A stretch of 64,000 nucleotides of DNA, taken from contig NZ_JALKBA010000001.1 in assembly GCF_023015805.1 (NCBI RefSeq), positions 310,001-374,000 of the forward strand. Direction: 5' to 3'. How positions within the stretch are numbered: the first letter of the stretch is position 1; each line of letters begins with the position of its first letter. The translations under genes and the position numbers were made by a program. This stretch comes from Cellulophaga sp. F20128 (GTDB lineage: Bacteria; Bacteroidota; Bacteroidia; Flavobacteriales; Flavobacteriaceae). Shown one piece after another: positions 55,577-64,000 of this stretch. The notes beneath the pieces were generated by a model. It ran no database searches and was not told the origin of the DNA. It was given only the letters and a program-made list of their open reading frames with translations.

Positions 55577-57646
55577 CTACCAAATACGAACCCTATTTTC
55601 TGGAGCTACATACATTTTATCGCCCTCTGTAATATCAAAAGCTTCGTAAAATGAATCTACATTTAACAAAGGTTGTACTGCCCTAATCATTCCTGGAGAA
55701 TGTGGATCTGTTTTAATTTGTGTCCGTAAAGCCTCATCCCTAGACTTGGTTCTCCAAATAGTAGCCCAAGACATAAAAAAACGTTGTTCTGCCGTTAAGC
55801 CATCGATATCCTCAGGTCTGCCATTTTCTTTAAAGTACAACTGCAATCCATCATAAGCGCCTAATACACCTCCTAAATCGCCAATATTCTCGCCCAAGGT
55901 AAACTTGCCATTTACATAAACGCTATCCAATACTTCTAAAGTACTGTACTGGGCAGCCAAGGCATCTCCTCTTTCCGTAAAAGCAGTCAAATCTTCTGGT
56001 GTCCACCAGTTTTTTAAGTTACCATCAGCATCAAAACGAGCACCACTATCATCAAAAGCGTGCGATATTTCATGTCCAATAACAGCACCAATACCCCCAT
56101 AATTTACCGCTTCATCTGCCGTATAATTATAAAAAGGAGGTTGTAAGATTGCGGCAGGAAAAACAATTTCATTGTTTAATGGATTAAAATAAGCATTTAC
56201 CGTTTGTGGAGACATTCCCCACTTAGACCTATCTACAGCCTCTCCTATTTCAGAAAAATTTTTGTCTTGCCCCCACCTGCTTACAGCCGTCATATTATCA
56301 AAATAAGATTTATCCGCTGAAACTTCCATGTTAGAATAATCTTCCCACTTGTCAGGATATGCTATTTTAACGGTAAACTTATCTAGTTTCTCTATGGCTT
56401 TAACTTTAGTGTCTTCACTCATCCAGTCTAGATTTTTAATACGGTTTTTGTACGCAACAATTACATTGGCTATCATTTTTTCTGCTTTTACCTTAGCTTC
56501 TGGTGGAAACTTAGCATCAACATATAATTGTCCTAACGCTTCACCAACGGTACCGTTTACTGTAGCCAAAGCGCGCTCATCTGCTGGGCGTTGTTTTTTA
56601 TCTCCTCGTAAGTATTTGCTGTAAAATTCCCAGTTTGCAGTTTCTGTAGCTGTTGTAAGTCTACCCGCCGCACTATTAAATGTATCCCACTTAACCAGTG
56701 TTTTTAAATCTTCAATTGGAGTTTCTTTTAAAAATTTATCCAAGGCATGAGTATATCGAAGTTGTGTTACCAAAATTGTATCAAACTTTTTTGTAATGCC
56801 TAAATCAGCAATCATCTTGGTAAGGTCCACAGCACTTAACATTGCATCAGTTTCTGCAATAGTTCTTGGATTGTTATAGTTTCTTGCATCACGGCTTTCT
56901 ACTTTATCTAGGCGTGGTTCTGCTAATTTAGTTTCCATCGCTAAGATTTTAACTGCAGCTTCATTTGCGCTAGCCTCACTATCACCTATCATTTGCAACA
57001 TACGAGAAATGTGTTTCTTGTATTCTTCTCTGATCTCTTTAGATTTGGTATCTTGATCTAGGTAATAATCACGATCTGGAAGACCCAAACCAGATGCACT
57101 TAAATAAACGGCATTCATAGCAGAGTTGTTTAAATCCGCATCCGCACCAATACCAATAAAAGGCGATGATACTGCTGGATTCTTAGCCAATACAGTTTGT
57201 AAATCTGTTAAACTCTTAATACCTGAAATGGCATCAAGTGAAGGCTGTAATGGAGCAAGTCCCGCTTTATTCCGAGCAACGCTATCTAGTTTTGTATCAA
57301 AGATTGCCAACGCCTTGGCTTGGTCCGTATCCGCACTATAATTTCCGCTAGTTTGTGCTTTGGCAATGATATCTAAAACATCATTATCAGTCGCTTTACG
57401 TAAAACTAAAAAACCACCCCAGCTAGACCTATCATCTGGGATTTCAGTGTTCTTCATCCAACTACCATTCACATAATTATAAAAATCATCTTTTGGATTT
57501 ACATTGGTATCCATATTTTCCAATACAATACCCGGTATTTTTTCAATTTCAGGATCTGCTTCTACTTTTTTACCATCTTTACAAGAAGTAATTACAAGTG
57601 TACTAGCCAATCCTAATATTAGAAAAGATTTGTTTGTTAGTTTCAT
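55577..57646 (-). CDS. M13-family metallopeptidase (neprilysin-like), lipoprotein
   Basis: Zinc endopeptidase, 689 aa, with lipobox ITSC (Cys22), so it is anchored in the envelope. The catalytic motif is HEISHAFDDSG (HExxH) and the third ligand segment is GENIGDLGGVLGAYDG. N-terminal mark: NVNPKDDFYNYVNGSWM. The C-terminal motif ENRVRIW ends in the family Trp. It degrades oligopeptides or peptide signals outside the cytoplasm. A possible -7 box (TATTTTTG, minus strand, 57696-57703) lies upstream. Confidence 0.93.
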   Translation of the reverse strand: MKLTNKSFLILGLASTLVITSCKDGKKVEADPEIEKIPGIVLENMDTNVNPKDDFYNYVNGSWMKNTEIPDDRSSWGGFLVLRKATDNDVLDIIAKAQTSGNYSADTDQAKALAIFDTKLDSVARNKAGLAPLQPSLDAISGIKSLTDLQTVLAKNPAVSSPFIGIGADADLNNSAMNAVYLSASGLGLPDRDYYLDQDTKSKEIREEYKKHISRMLQMIGDSEASANEAAVKILAMETKLAEPRLDKVESRDARNYNNPRTIAETDAMLSAVDLTKMIADLGITKKFDTILVTQLRYTHALDKFLKETPIEDLKTLVKWDTFNSAAGRLTTATETANWEFYSKYLRGDKKQRPADERALATVNGTVGEALGQLYVDAKFPPEAKVKAEKMIANVIVAYKNRIKNLDWMSEDTKVKAIEKLDKFTVKIAYPDKWEDYSNMEVSADKSYFDNMTAVSRWGQDKNFSEIGEAVDRSKWGMSPQTVNAYFNPLNNEIVFPAAILQPPFYNYTADEAVNYGGIGAVIGHEISHAFDDSGARFDADGNLKNWWTPEDLTAFTERGDALAAQYSTLEVLDSVYVNGKFTLGENIGDLGGVLGAYDGLQLYFKENGRPEDIDGLTAEQRFFMSWATIWRTKSRDEALRTQIKTDPHSPGMIRAVQPLLNVDSFYEAFDITEGDKMYVAPENRVRIW

Positions 57647-57695
57647 TGTTTTAATAATTAATTAGTCCCTGATGCTAAACCATTTAGCACCCATA

Positions 57696-57703
57696 CAAAA
57701 ATA
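57696..57703 (-). promoter_or_regulatory. Possible -7 box of M13 peptidase gene
   Basis: Minus-strand TATTTTTG matches TAnnTTTG and lies about 50 nt upstream of the start codon; no TTG at standard spacing. Confidence 0.4.
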
Positions 57704-57850
57704 AGAAAAAGATCACTAGTTGTTACATTTAACAATTAAAAGGTCCTTTTTGTTTTAAAAAACTAACCCAAATCAAGGGAAACAATTTTATTTCACGCCT
57801 AAGTCTTGTCAAAAAAAGAATTAACAGCTACCAATATTGATAAAAAAAAT

Positions 57851-57858
57851 TAATTTTG
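57851..57858 (+). promoter_or_regulatory. Probable -7 box of tRNA-Arg
   Basis: TAATTTTG matches TAnnTTTG and lies 31 nt upstream of the mature tRNA 5' end, the same distance class as the tRNA-Leu promoter in this window. Confidence 0.5.
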
Positions 57859-57889
57859 GCTTTTTACTATCTTAAACGGATAAATAAAA

Positions 57890-57960
57890 GCCTCATAGTT
57901 CAACGGATAGAATAGAAGTTTCCTAAACTTTAGATCCAAGTTCGATTCTTGGTGAGGCTA
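57890..57960 (+). tRNA. tRNA-Arg (anticodon CCT)
   Basis: A 71-nt gene: acceptor stem GCCTCAT/GTGAGGC, D-arm AGTTCAACGGATAGAAT, anticodon stem GAAGT/ACTTT with loop TTCCTAA giving anticodon CCT (reads AGG), T-arm CCAAGTTCGATTCTTGG, discriminator A-type end. CCA is not encoded. The last bases of the 3' end are repeated at 57992-58004. Confidence 0.94.
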
Positions 57961-58004
57961 CAACCAGCCAAGTTCCCCCGAATCATCGGGGTTGGTGAGG
58001 CTAC
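57949..58004 (+). repeat. Duplicated tRNA-Arg 3' end (possible attachment-site scar)
   Basis: The 13-base tRNA end TTGGTGAGGCTAC (57949-57961) recurs at 57992-58004. A CCCCGA/TCGGGG hairpin lies between the copies (57976-57991). Such partial 3' copies are typical of element integration at tRNA genes, but no integrase is seen nearby. Confidence 0.55.
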
Positions 58005-58016
58005 CAAATAAAGTAT

Positions 58017-58460
58017 ATGAAAAAAGAAAATATTAAAAATGTTTTTAAAGAGGGTGCTATATCGTCTCAATTTATTGCAGATGCTATACAAAAACACCAA
58101 TCTAAAACTCAAATTGGAGCACACAATATTTTCTTAGGTCAAGTACGGAAAGACACTCTTGAAGATAAAATAGTTAAAGCTATTGAATATACAGCCTACG
58201 AGGAGATGGCTAACTTTAAATTTCATGAGATAAAAGAAGCTACCTTTACTAAGTTTGATCTTACATGCATGCACATTTACCATAGTATAGGAACTGTGCC
58301 CATTGGTGAAATTTGCTTGTTTGTATTTGTATCTGCGCCACATAGACAAGTTGTTTTTGATGCCTTAACCTTTGCAGTGGAAGAAATTAAGACGCAGGTT
58401 CCTGTTTTTGGAAAAGAAATATTTGAAGACAGTTCGTATCAATGGAAAATAAATAAATAA
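58017..58460 (+). CDS. moaE: Molybdopterin synthase catalytic subunit
   Basis: MoaE (147 aa) joins sulfur from MoaD thiocarboxylate to cyclic pyranopterin monophosphate, making molybdopterin. Family marks: GAHNIFLGQVRKD, YTAYEEMANFKF, and HIYHSIGTVPIGEICLFVFV followed by HRQVVFDALTFAVEEIKTQ, which hold the lysine/arginine active-site segments. It is just downstream of the tRNA-Arg and starts two bases before moaC. The remaining Moco genes (moaA, moaD, moeA) are not in this window. Confidence 0.92.
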   Translation: MKKENIKNVFKEGAISSQFIADAIQKHQSKTQIGAHNIFLGQVRKDTLEDKIVKAIEYTAYEEMANFKFHEIKEATFTKFDLTCMHIYHSIGTVPIGEICLFVFVSAPHRQVVFDALTFAVEEIKTQVPVFGKEIFEDSSYQWKINK

Positions 58461-58462
58461 CA

Positions 58463-58888
58463 ATGGTAGATATTACACAAAAAGCAATCACATTACGAAC
58501 TGCTGTTGCGCAAGCTGTTGTAAAAGTAAGCTCGCAAGCAACTATAGATGCCATAATTAATAAAACTGTACCTAAAGGCGATGTTTTTGAAATGAGCAAG
58601 GCTGCAGGCCTCCTTGGCGTTAAAAAAACGCCAGACCTTTTGCCAGATTGCCATCCATTACCTATAGAATATACGGCTATTGCTTACGAAATAAAGGGCT
58701 TGGAAATAACAATACTGATTACGGTAAAAACAAACTACAAGACCGGGGTAGAGGTAGAAGCCATGCATGGCGCTAGTATTGTTGCATTAAATATGTACGA
58801 TATGCTAAAACCCATAGACAAAGGTATAGAAATACACCACATAAAACTTTTAACAAAAACGGGGGGTAAGTCAGATATCAACAACTAA
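58463..58888 (+). CDS. moaC: Cyclic pyranopterin monophosphate synthase
   Basis: MoaC (141 aa) converts the MoaA product to cyclic pyranopterin monophosphate. The N-terminus VDITQKAITLRTAVAQAVV, the DLLPDCHPLPIE segment and the C-terminal MHGASIVALNMYDMLKPID match the family; the normal length is about 150-160, so it is near full length. It begins two bases after the moaE stop codon, so both are one transcript. Confidence 0.92.
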   Translation: MVDITQKAITLRTAVAQAVVKVSSQATIDAIINKTVPKGDVFEMSKAAGLLGVKKTPDLLPDCHPLPIEYTAIAYEIKGLEITILITVKTNYKTGVEVEAMHGASIVALNMYDMLKPIDKGIEIHHIKLLTKTGGKSDINN

Positions 58889-58906
58889 GTATTTCGTTCT
58901 GGAACA

Positions 58907-59611
58907 CTATTCACGAATAGACCACACCTCATAAATATCCGCTCCTTTGCTACTTTTACCACTATGGTGCCAATCACCATTCTTTATCTCATATTTAAAA
59001 TCTAGAGCAGCACCTACTCTACTATCATCCCTAGAGAAATAGGCTATTTTCTCTATATATGTTCCATTTTTAGCCTCGTAAGTTCCTCCTCCAGTTCCAG
59101 AAAACTGAAAGGTATCTGAATTAAAAGCGATCCATTGAAAATGGCCATTGTATAAAAATTTCATTGTTTTTCTCGGCTTTTTGAATACTTCAGCCTTATC
59201 AAAACTTTGATCTCCCCTGCCAGTAATTAGCCACTTTCCATTTAAGTCTATTGGACTCTCATTACTCTTGGTATAGCTTTTTACAGTATCTGCCTCTAGT
59301 TTTAGTTCCTTTTTATTTTGTATAAAACTATAAACCAACTCTTTTACACCATCTTCTTGAAAATTGGAATTAAACTCTAATTTTACCCTGAGTTGATTGC
59401 CTTCTACTGTGTAAAATCCTCCTTGGGTTTTGATAAACTTAGCTGGATTTTTTTGGTATACCGTTGCTACAAAATAGGTGTCATCAATTTTCAATTCATG
59501 CACCAAGCTAACATTCCCCTGTTTTTCTTCAGATAGAAAAACACCTGAATTTAATTGTGCATTTGCGAAGGAAGCCATGATAAAAAAAACGGCAATACAT
59601 ATATTTCTCAT
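58907..59611 (-). CDS. Secreted hypothetical protein, 234 aa
   Basis: It carries a signal peptide (about 1-19, MRNICIAVFFIMASFANAQ). The mature part has repeated beta strands: KIDDTYFVATVYQ, FYTVEGNQLRVKLEF, MKFLYNGHFQWIAFN, TGGGTYEAKNGTYIEK. Two similar halves suggest a lipocalin- or META-like sandwich of unknown role. No catalytic residues are seen. The gene is monocistronic. Confidence 0.7.
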   Translation of the reverse strand: MRNICIAVFFIMASFANAQLNSGVFLSEEKQGNVSLVHELKIDDTYFVATVYQKNPAKFIKTQGGFYTVEGNQLRVKLEFNSNFQEDGVKELVYSFIQNKKELKLEADTVKSYTKSNESPIDLNGKWLITGRGDQSFDKAEVFKKPRKTMKFLYNGHFQWIAFNSDTFQFSGTGGGTYEAKNGTYIEKIAYFSRDDSRVGAALDFKYEIKNGDWHHSGKSSKGADIYEVWSIRE

Positions 59612-59678
59612 AACTTATATTTTTACTAAATATAAAAAATGTTTTAATGCGTTGTGGTTTCTATTTGTTAAAATTCTA

Positions 59679-60917
59679 TCACATTTGGAAAATCCATTCT
59701 TCAGGATTTAACTTGGTAATGTCCTTATACAAATAAAACTTAAGGATGGTTTGCCCATTAAACCTATTGGTAAAAATTTCACCAATAGCTTCTTTGGTAT
59801 TTACTTTGTCTCCCTTTTCTACATAGGTCTTAGAAAGATTGTAATAGGTACTAATATAGTTACCGTGTTTTATTTGCACTCCTTTATTACCACCAGGAAC
59901 TGTGATCACAGCTATTACTTCCCCATTAAAAATAGAACGGGCTTGTGCGCCTTTGTCCGTCGCAATAACAACACCATTGTTTTGATGTTTAATACCCGGA
60001 TAAACGGCATCTTTATAAACACCAAAACCTTTGCTCTTAAACCCCTTTTCTACCGGCCAAATAAGTTTTCCTTTGTTGGCCGTAAAATTATTGGCTACTA
60101 TTTTAGCTTCTGGCGTAAGTACAAATTTGGTACTACTAGATGCTACGGTACTATTTCCTGTTGTCTTTTTATTAGACGCAGCAATGGCCGAACGAATTAA
60201 TTTTTCTATTTGCTGGTCAATTTTTCTGGCTTCACTTTTTTTCTTATTTATAGTAGCGGTATATTGAGTTTCATTCTTTTTGATAGTCCGCAACAAGGCA
60301 TCTTTAGCCTTTTTTTCTGATTCTAATTCTTTTCTGGAAGCTACATTTTCTTTTAACAATTGCTCCTTTAGCTTGCGCTGAGCAATTAAAGATTGATTGG
60401 TTTTATTTAGGGTATCTGCCTTTGCAACGATAACAATTCCTTGTTCTTTACGGTACTGTGTATATTGTTTCATATACTGCATACGCTTAAAGGCTTGCAG
60501 AAAACTCTCTGAGGAGAGCAAGAACATCAATCTACTTTCTTGTGATTTGTTTTGATACGATTTCTGTATCATTTGCGCATAATCTTCCTTCAAGGTCAAC
60601 AAGTCCTTTTTTAAGGCACTAATGTTCCGGACATTGGCATTAATTTGTCGGTTTAACAAGTTAGACTGTTCGTTGGTAACCCGTATTAATTGTTGTTGGG
60701 CATTTATTTTTTGTTCCAAGCCATCCATTTGATCTAATACGTTGCCTTTTTCCTTGGTTTCAGCAAAAAGCAACCTATTCATTTCACGAATATCCTTTTG
60801 GATTTGCGCCCGTTTTCTTTCCAATGCCTTTTGTTCATTAGTTTGTGCAGACAACACCCCCACAGTTAACAAAAACAGAACTGGAATTAGAATGCTAAAA
60901 TGTTGTAATCTATTCAT
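59679..60917 (-). CDS. EnvC-like murein hydrolase activator, degenerate LytM domain
   Basis: A 412-aa exported protein: signal peptide (about 1-25), a long coiled coil (about 25-260, ALERKRAQIQKDIREMNRLL) and a C-terminal M23/LytM-like domain (about 285-412). The zinc ligands are missing: the usual HxGxD reads NNGVVIAT, the YAHL His is Asn (STYYNLSK), and the HLHFE motif near the end reads ILKFY (391-395). It should therefore bind and activate an amidase, as EnvC does in E. coli, rather than cut peptidoglycan. The stop overlaps closely with the DUF4292 gene start. Confidence 0.85.
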   Translation of the reverse strand: MNRLQHFSILIPVLFLLTVGVLSAQTNEQKALERKRAQIQKDIREMNRLLFAETKEKGNVLDQMDGLEQKINAQQQLIRVTNEQSNLLNRQINANVRNISALKKDLLTLKEDYAQMIQKSYQNKSQESRLMFLLSSESFLQAFKRMQYMKQYTQYRKEQGIVIVAKADTLNKTNQSLIAQRKLKEQLLKENVASRKELESEKKAKDALLRTIKKNETQYTATINKKKSEARKIDQQIEKLIRSAIAASNKKTTGNSTVASSSTKFVLTPEAKIVANNFTANKGKLIWPVEKGFKSKGFGVYKDAVYPGIKHQNNGVVIATDKGAQARSIFNGEVIAVITVPGGNKGVQIKHGNYISTYYNLSKTYVEKGDKVNTKEAIGEIFTNRFNGQTILKFYLYKDITKLNPEEWIFQM

Positions 60918-60921
60918 CGAT

Positions 60922-61710
60922 TTATTCTAAAGTAATTTTCGAAAATCCATTGGGTATTTTATACGGAAAATTAAAATTCTTATTTATCTCAATATTCTTA
61001 AATGTCAGTGCTATATTGTTTTCCTTATTTTTATCTTTTACATAGATATCTATAATATTTGGCACTAATTTTTTATCGACCTCTTGATAATTTTTATAAT
61101 GTACATCCAGTATTCTATCTTTTAGCGGCTGTGTCAATTGCAGTCCCGCTACCTTATAGTTTAAGGGTTCTATTTGTAATAATGTTTTAAACAGTTCATT
61201 TGCTTTTTTAGGTTCTAGTTGGTATTGCCCATTAAATTCCTGGGTAGTATATTTATCTTTTCGCAAATCAAACAAAGCCTGTCCCAATAATAAATTTTGT
61301 AATTTTTCAAAATCCAACTCGGTTCCCAAAAGGTTACTTATGTAGGAGAAATCCCCATCAAAATACTCACTTTGTAAGCTGTTATAAAAACTCACTCGCG
61401 TTGGTGTTATATACGCCTTTACAATGCCTAAGGTAGCACTAATCCATATCGCTTTATCCTTTTCCATTCTAAAACTAACGGTATAGGCCTGAGAATCGCT
61501 TCCATCAGAAAAATCAATTTTTAAACGCCCACGAAGGGTTTTAAAATCTAAAGCATTGGCATAGTGATTTTTTACTAAGGTCTTTGTATTTAATTTTATA
61601 TCTCCTAGATTTCCACCTGCAATTATTTTCTTTGATTTACAAGAAACCAGAAAAATGGCAACAACTAGTGTCATTCCTAATTTATTAATTATTTGGGGTG
61701 TTTTTATCAT
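60922..61710 (-). CDS. DUF4292 lipoprotein
   Basis: A 262-aa lipoprotein with lipobox LVSC (Cys24). The body matches DUF4292, with the segments FKTLRGRLKIDFSDGSDSQ and YTVSFRMEKDKAIWISATLG and strand-rich C-terminus. The fold is reminiscent of LolA/LolB-like lipoprotein carriers, an inference from family descriptions rather than sequence. It lies between the TPR gene and the EnvC-like gene with spacing of one to four bases, so the three form an envelope transcript. Confidence 0.85.
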   Translation of the reverse strand: MIKTPQIINKLGMTLVVAIFLVSCKSKKIIAGGNLGDIKLNTKTLVKNHYANALDFKTLRGRLKIDFSDGSDSQAYTVSFRMEKDKAIWISATLGIVKAYITPTRVSFYNSLQSEYFDGDFSYISNLLGTELDFEKLQNLLLGQALFDLRKDKYTTQEFNGQYQLEPKKANELFKTLLQIEPLNYKVAGLQLTQPLKDRILDVHYKNYQEVDKKLVPNIIDIYVKDKNKENNIALTFKNIEINKNFNFPYKIPNGFSKITLE

Positions 61711-61711
61711 T

Positions 61712-62647
61712 TTAATTTTTAGCTTTAATTTTTAATTGATACATATTGGCCTTTGTCGCATTACCTAATACCGTATAGGCGGTAACCAAGGCTATATAAA
61801 TCTGATCTTGTAACAACATATCGTCAATGAGATACTCCAAGGCTGTATCTAAAGATTTCACGGCAGCGGAAGCTTCCTTTTCCCCGTTATATGCAACTCC
61901 TAAAGCATAGTGAAAATAGGGTTGTGATGGATAACTTTCTAGTGCTTCGTTGGCTGTTTTTTTTAATAGGTCATAGTTTTTTTGTAACAGTATGTCCTTT
62001 AGAACAGATTTGTAGTTTTCTACAGGGCTGCTTATAGCCAATGAGGTATTAGTGACCGCGCTAGGAGCAACAACCGAAGTTTTGTTTCTCCGTTGGGCTA
62101 TGGCATCTTCTACCCTTGCCTTTATACTATTTTTAAAAACACTGGGCTCTAATTCTTTTACCACCGCTTCTGCAGTATCATAATCTCTTTCCAAATACAA
62201 TAGGTGCGCAAGGTTTTCTTTCAGTTTTGGATTTGAATAAGGTACTATTTCTTTTAGGTCCTCAATTTTTTTTTGCTGACTTTTTAATGTATGCATCAGC
62301 GTTTGTAAAAACCACATGTTTGTAGGTGCTGCATTAACAGATGCTTCTGCCTGCTCTTGTGCTAACACAAACTTTTTATCGGCCAAATAAGCTTTTGCAA
62401 GCTCGTTGGTTACGGCACTATTTGTAGGCTGTAATTTTTTACAGATCAGTAGGCTATGAATTGCTCGGTCGTAATTTTCAATGCCTTTTTGTTTTAATGC
62501 TTCAAAAAAATGCTCCTGAAACTCATCTGAATATTCTTCTAAAAATACCTCAGCAGTATCTTCTATTTCTTGCCCATACCCAATGCCCTGGAAAACAAAA
62601 AATCCCAGAAAGTAGGCAAGAAAAAAAGGGTTGCGCCAAATACTCAT
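61712..62647 (-). CDS. Tetratricopeptide repeat protein
   Basis: A 311-aa exported protein (signal peptide to about residue 24, FFVFQGIGYGQ) with about six TPR-like helical hairpins; clear examples are NYDRAIHSLLICKKLQPTNSAV and LPYFHYALGVAYNGEKEA-type segments. TPR proteins of this kind are scaffolds in the periplasm. It is the first gene of the TPR-DUF4292-EnvC-like run, whose orientation suggests cell-envelope assembly or division. Confidence 0.85.
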   Translation of the reverse strand: MSIWRNPFFLAYFLGFFVFQGIGYGQEIEDTAEVFLEEYSDEFQEHFFEALKQKGIENYDRAIHSLLICKKLQPTNSAVTNELAKAYLADKKFVLAQEQAEASVNAAPTNMWFLQTLMHTLKSQQKKIEDLKEIVPYSNPKLKENLAHLLYLERDYDTAEAVVKELEPSVFKNSIKARVEDAIAQRRNKTSVVAPSAVTNTSLAISSPVENYKSVLKDILLQKNYDLLKKTANEALESYPSQPYFHYALGVAYNGEKEASAAVKSLDTALEYLIDDMLLQDQIYIALVTAYTVLGNATKANMYQLKIKAKN

Positions 62648-62668
62648 ATCTTTTGTAAAATTATTAAA

Positions 62669-62704
62669 AAAACAAATGGTATTACCATCAATGCCATTTG
62701 TTTT
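62669..62704 (-). terminator. Terminator of brnQ
   Basis: AAAACAAATGG (62669-62679) and CCATTTGTTTT (62694-62704) form an 11-bp perfect stem just past the brnQ stop codon on the minus strand. Confidence 0.8.
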
Positions 62705-62718
62705 ATAAACTTCAAATA

Positions 62719-63999
62719 TTATACCGCATTAGAATCTGGCTTTCGTAAATTTCCAATTACAAATCCAATAATTGCCGGTATGACCCACCCAAGGCTAAAG
62801 CTGCTAAGTGGTATCCATTTTGTAAAAAAATTAGAAAAATCCTCTATTCCTATACTACTTAGAAAATCTGGCACACTAAAAAACATGGTGGTATAAACAA
62901 CAATCTTAAAAACTTTAGGGGAAGCATATCTATTTGGAACTATATTCAAAAGAATTAAAACAATGGTAATTGGATATATAAATAATAATGCAGGCACAGC
63001 TACTGCAATTATGTGAGCAACATTAAACTGCCCCATTAACACACCTAATACACATCCTACTACAGCGGTAAGTGTATACGCATTTCTAGAATCTGAAAAC
63101 TTATATTTGATAAAATCTGATGTTCCTGTCACAATACCAACTGCTGTAGTAAAACAAGCCAAACCAACCAAGATACTCAAAAAAACATTGGCAGCATTGC
63201 CAAGTGTTTTCACACTAATACCATTTAAAAGAGCTGTCCTATTTATGGTTGCTTCAAAACTCCCATGCATTAAAGCTCCTGTAATGATAAGTCCGCCATA
63301 AATTAGAAACAAGCCTAAACCCGCCAGTGATCCAGCCCTGCGAATTAGAGTTCTTTTATCAGCATAGGACGCTTCTTTATTTTTTAGATTGATAGAAATG
63401 ATGATTACACCACCCACAACTACAGCACCAATGGCATCAAACGTTTGATATCCTTCTAAAATACCAGCTGTAAACGGATTCGCCATAACCAAGGAGCCAA
63501 ATGAAAAGTCAAACGAAAACAAGGTAACACCAATGATGGCTACTAAAATTATAAGAATTGCAGGAGTTAAAAATTTACCTATAATATTTAAGAGTTTAGA
63601 CCTGTTTAAGACAAAAACCAAGACCAAACCAAAATACACAATACTGGTATAAATAGACGGTATATTAAAAAATGGCGCTACGGCTATTTCATGCGTTACA
63701 GATGCCGTTCTAGGCGATGGTAAACTAACTGATATAGCATAAATTAGTAGCGAATAGATAATACTAAAAGTAGGGGAAACCTTTTTTCCAAAGTCAAATA
63801 TGGTTCCCTGTAGTTTTGCATGTGCAAATATTCCTAAGATAGGAATAAGAACGGCAGAAATACAAAAGCCTAATGCCACTAACCACCAAAGGTTTCCAGA
63901 ATTAAATCCAAGTAAAGGTGGTAATATTAAATTACCTGCTCCAAAAAAGAGAGAAAACAAGGCAAAAGCAGTTACGACAGTTTCTTTCGTTTTATTCAT
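62719..63999 (-). CDS. brnQ: Branched-chain amino acid:cation symporter
   Basis: Inner-membrane sodium- or proton-coupled transporter of Leu, Ile and Val, 426 aa with about 12 hydrophobic helices. The N-terminus MNKTKETVVTAFALFSLFFG and the following GAGNLILPPLLGFNSG are the LIVCS family signature; further marks are VGGVIIISINLKNKEA and the loop RTLIRRAGSLAGLGLF. The gene is complete: its ATG lies at the right edge of the window. A terminator follows. Confidence 0.93.
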   Translation of the reverse strand: MNKTKETVVTAFALFSLFFGAGNLILPPLLGFNSGNLWWLVALGFCISAVLIPILGIFAHAKLQGTIFDFGKKVSPTFSIIYSLLIYAISVSLPSPRTASVTHEIAVAPFFNIPSIYTSIVYFGLVLVFVLNRSKLLNIIGKFLTPAILIILVAIIGVTLFSFDFSFGSLVMANPFTAGILEGYQTFDAIGAVVVGGVIIISINLKNKEASYADKRTLIRRAGSLAGLGLFLIYGGLIITGALMHGSFEATINRTALLNGISVKTLGNAANVFLSILVGLACFTTAVGIVTGTSDFIKYKFSDSRNAYTLTAVVGCVLGVLMGQFNVAHIIAVAVPALLFIYPITIVLILLNIVPNRYASPKVFKIVVYTTMFFSVPDFLSSIGIEDFSNFFTKWIPLSSFSLGWVIPAIIGFVIGNLRKPDSNAV

Positions 64000-64000
64000 T

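Overview
The window looks like chromosome from a marine-type member of the Flavobacteriaceae (Bacteroidota). Evidence: low GC content; SusC/SusD outer-membrane pairs; many short signal peptides and SPII lipoproteins; families typical of the group (DUF2911, DUF4292, BrxA/BrxB, DUF4407); and several upstream regions with the Bacteroidota -7 box TAnnTTTG, sometimes with TTG about 20 nt further upstream. The genus cannot be fixed from the sequence alone. No phage, insertion sequence, rRNA or CRISPR array is visible.

Layout. 0.1-5 kb: envelope sugar genes (DegT-type aminotransferase and galE on minus, kdtA on plus), small lipoprotein/membrane ORFs and tRNA-Leu(TAG). 5-15 kb: M20 dipeptidase, a BlaI/BlaR1-type pair with operators placed on its core promoter, a DUF4407 membrane protein, a sodium:solute symporter, a secreted hypothetical, and a decayed PA0069-type radical SAM gene whose iron-sulfur segment is deleted. 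15-24 kb: mostly housekeeping genes (DUF2911, DsbA/FrnE, Gfo/Idh/MocA oxidoreductase, HD hydrolase, acyltransferase, bacilliredoxin, TerB-DnaJ fusion, HupE/UreJ, dCMP deaminase, S41 protease).

24.1-34.9 kb: a LytTR regulator, a di-haem cytochrome c peroxidase, a membrane-anchored beta-helix protein ending in a c-type cytochrome, SusC, SusD, a PKD lipoprotein and a class-3-like aldehyde dehydrogenase. This is an uptake locus in which redox proteins stand where glycoside hydrolases would usually be. 35-37.7 kb: small envelope/stress genes (beta-barrel protein, acidic lipoprotein, DUF1328, Dps, MscS).

37.8-49.9 kb: an AraC regulator followed by a compact operon of planctomycete-style families (PSCyt1/PSCyt2/PSD1 protein, DUF1501 protein, NGN-repeat beta-propeller, DUF2231-like/cytochrome/LRR protein), then an ABC transporter with a His-rich permease loop, an FAD oxidoreductase and a small Cys-containing secreted protein. 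Three direct repeats at 20-21 bp spacing precede the operon and probably bind the AraC protein. This is the strongest candidate here for an undescribed system.

50-64 kb: an AsmA-like protein, a succinate-semialdehyde-type dehydrogenase, a second BlaI/BlaR1 pair whose sensor carries three TonB-plug-like repeats, an M13 peptidase, tRNA-Arg(CCT) with a duplicated 3' end, moaE-moaC, and a minus-strand run with BrnQ, a TPR protein, a DUF4292 lipoprotein and an EnvC-like protein lacking all zinc ligands. All functions are read from motifs and family knowledge; no database search was run.
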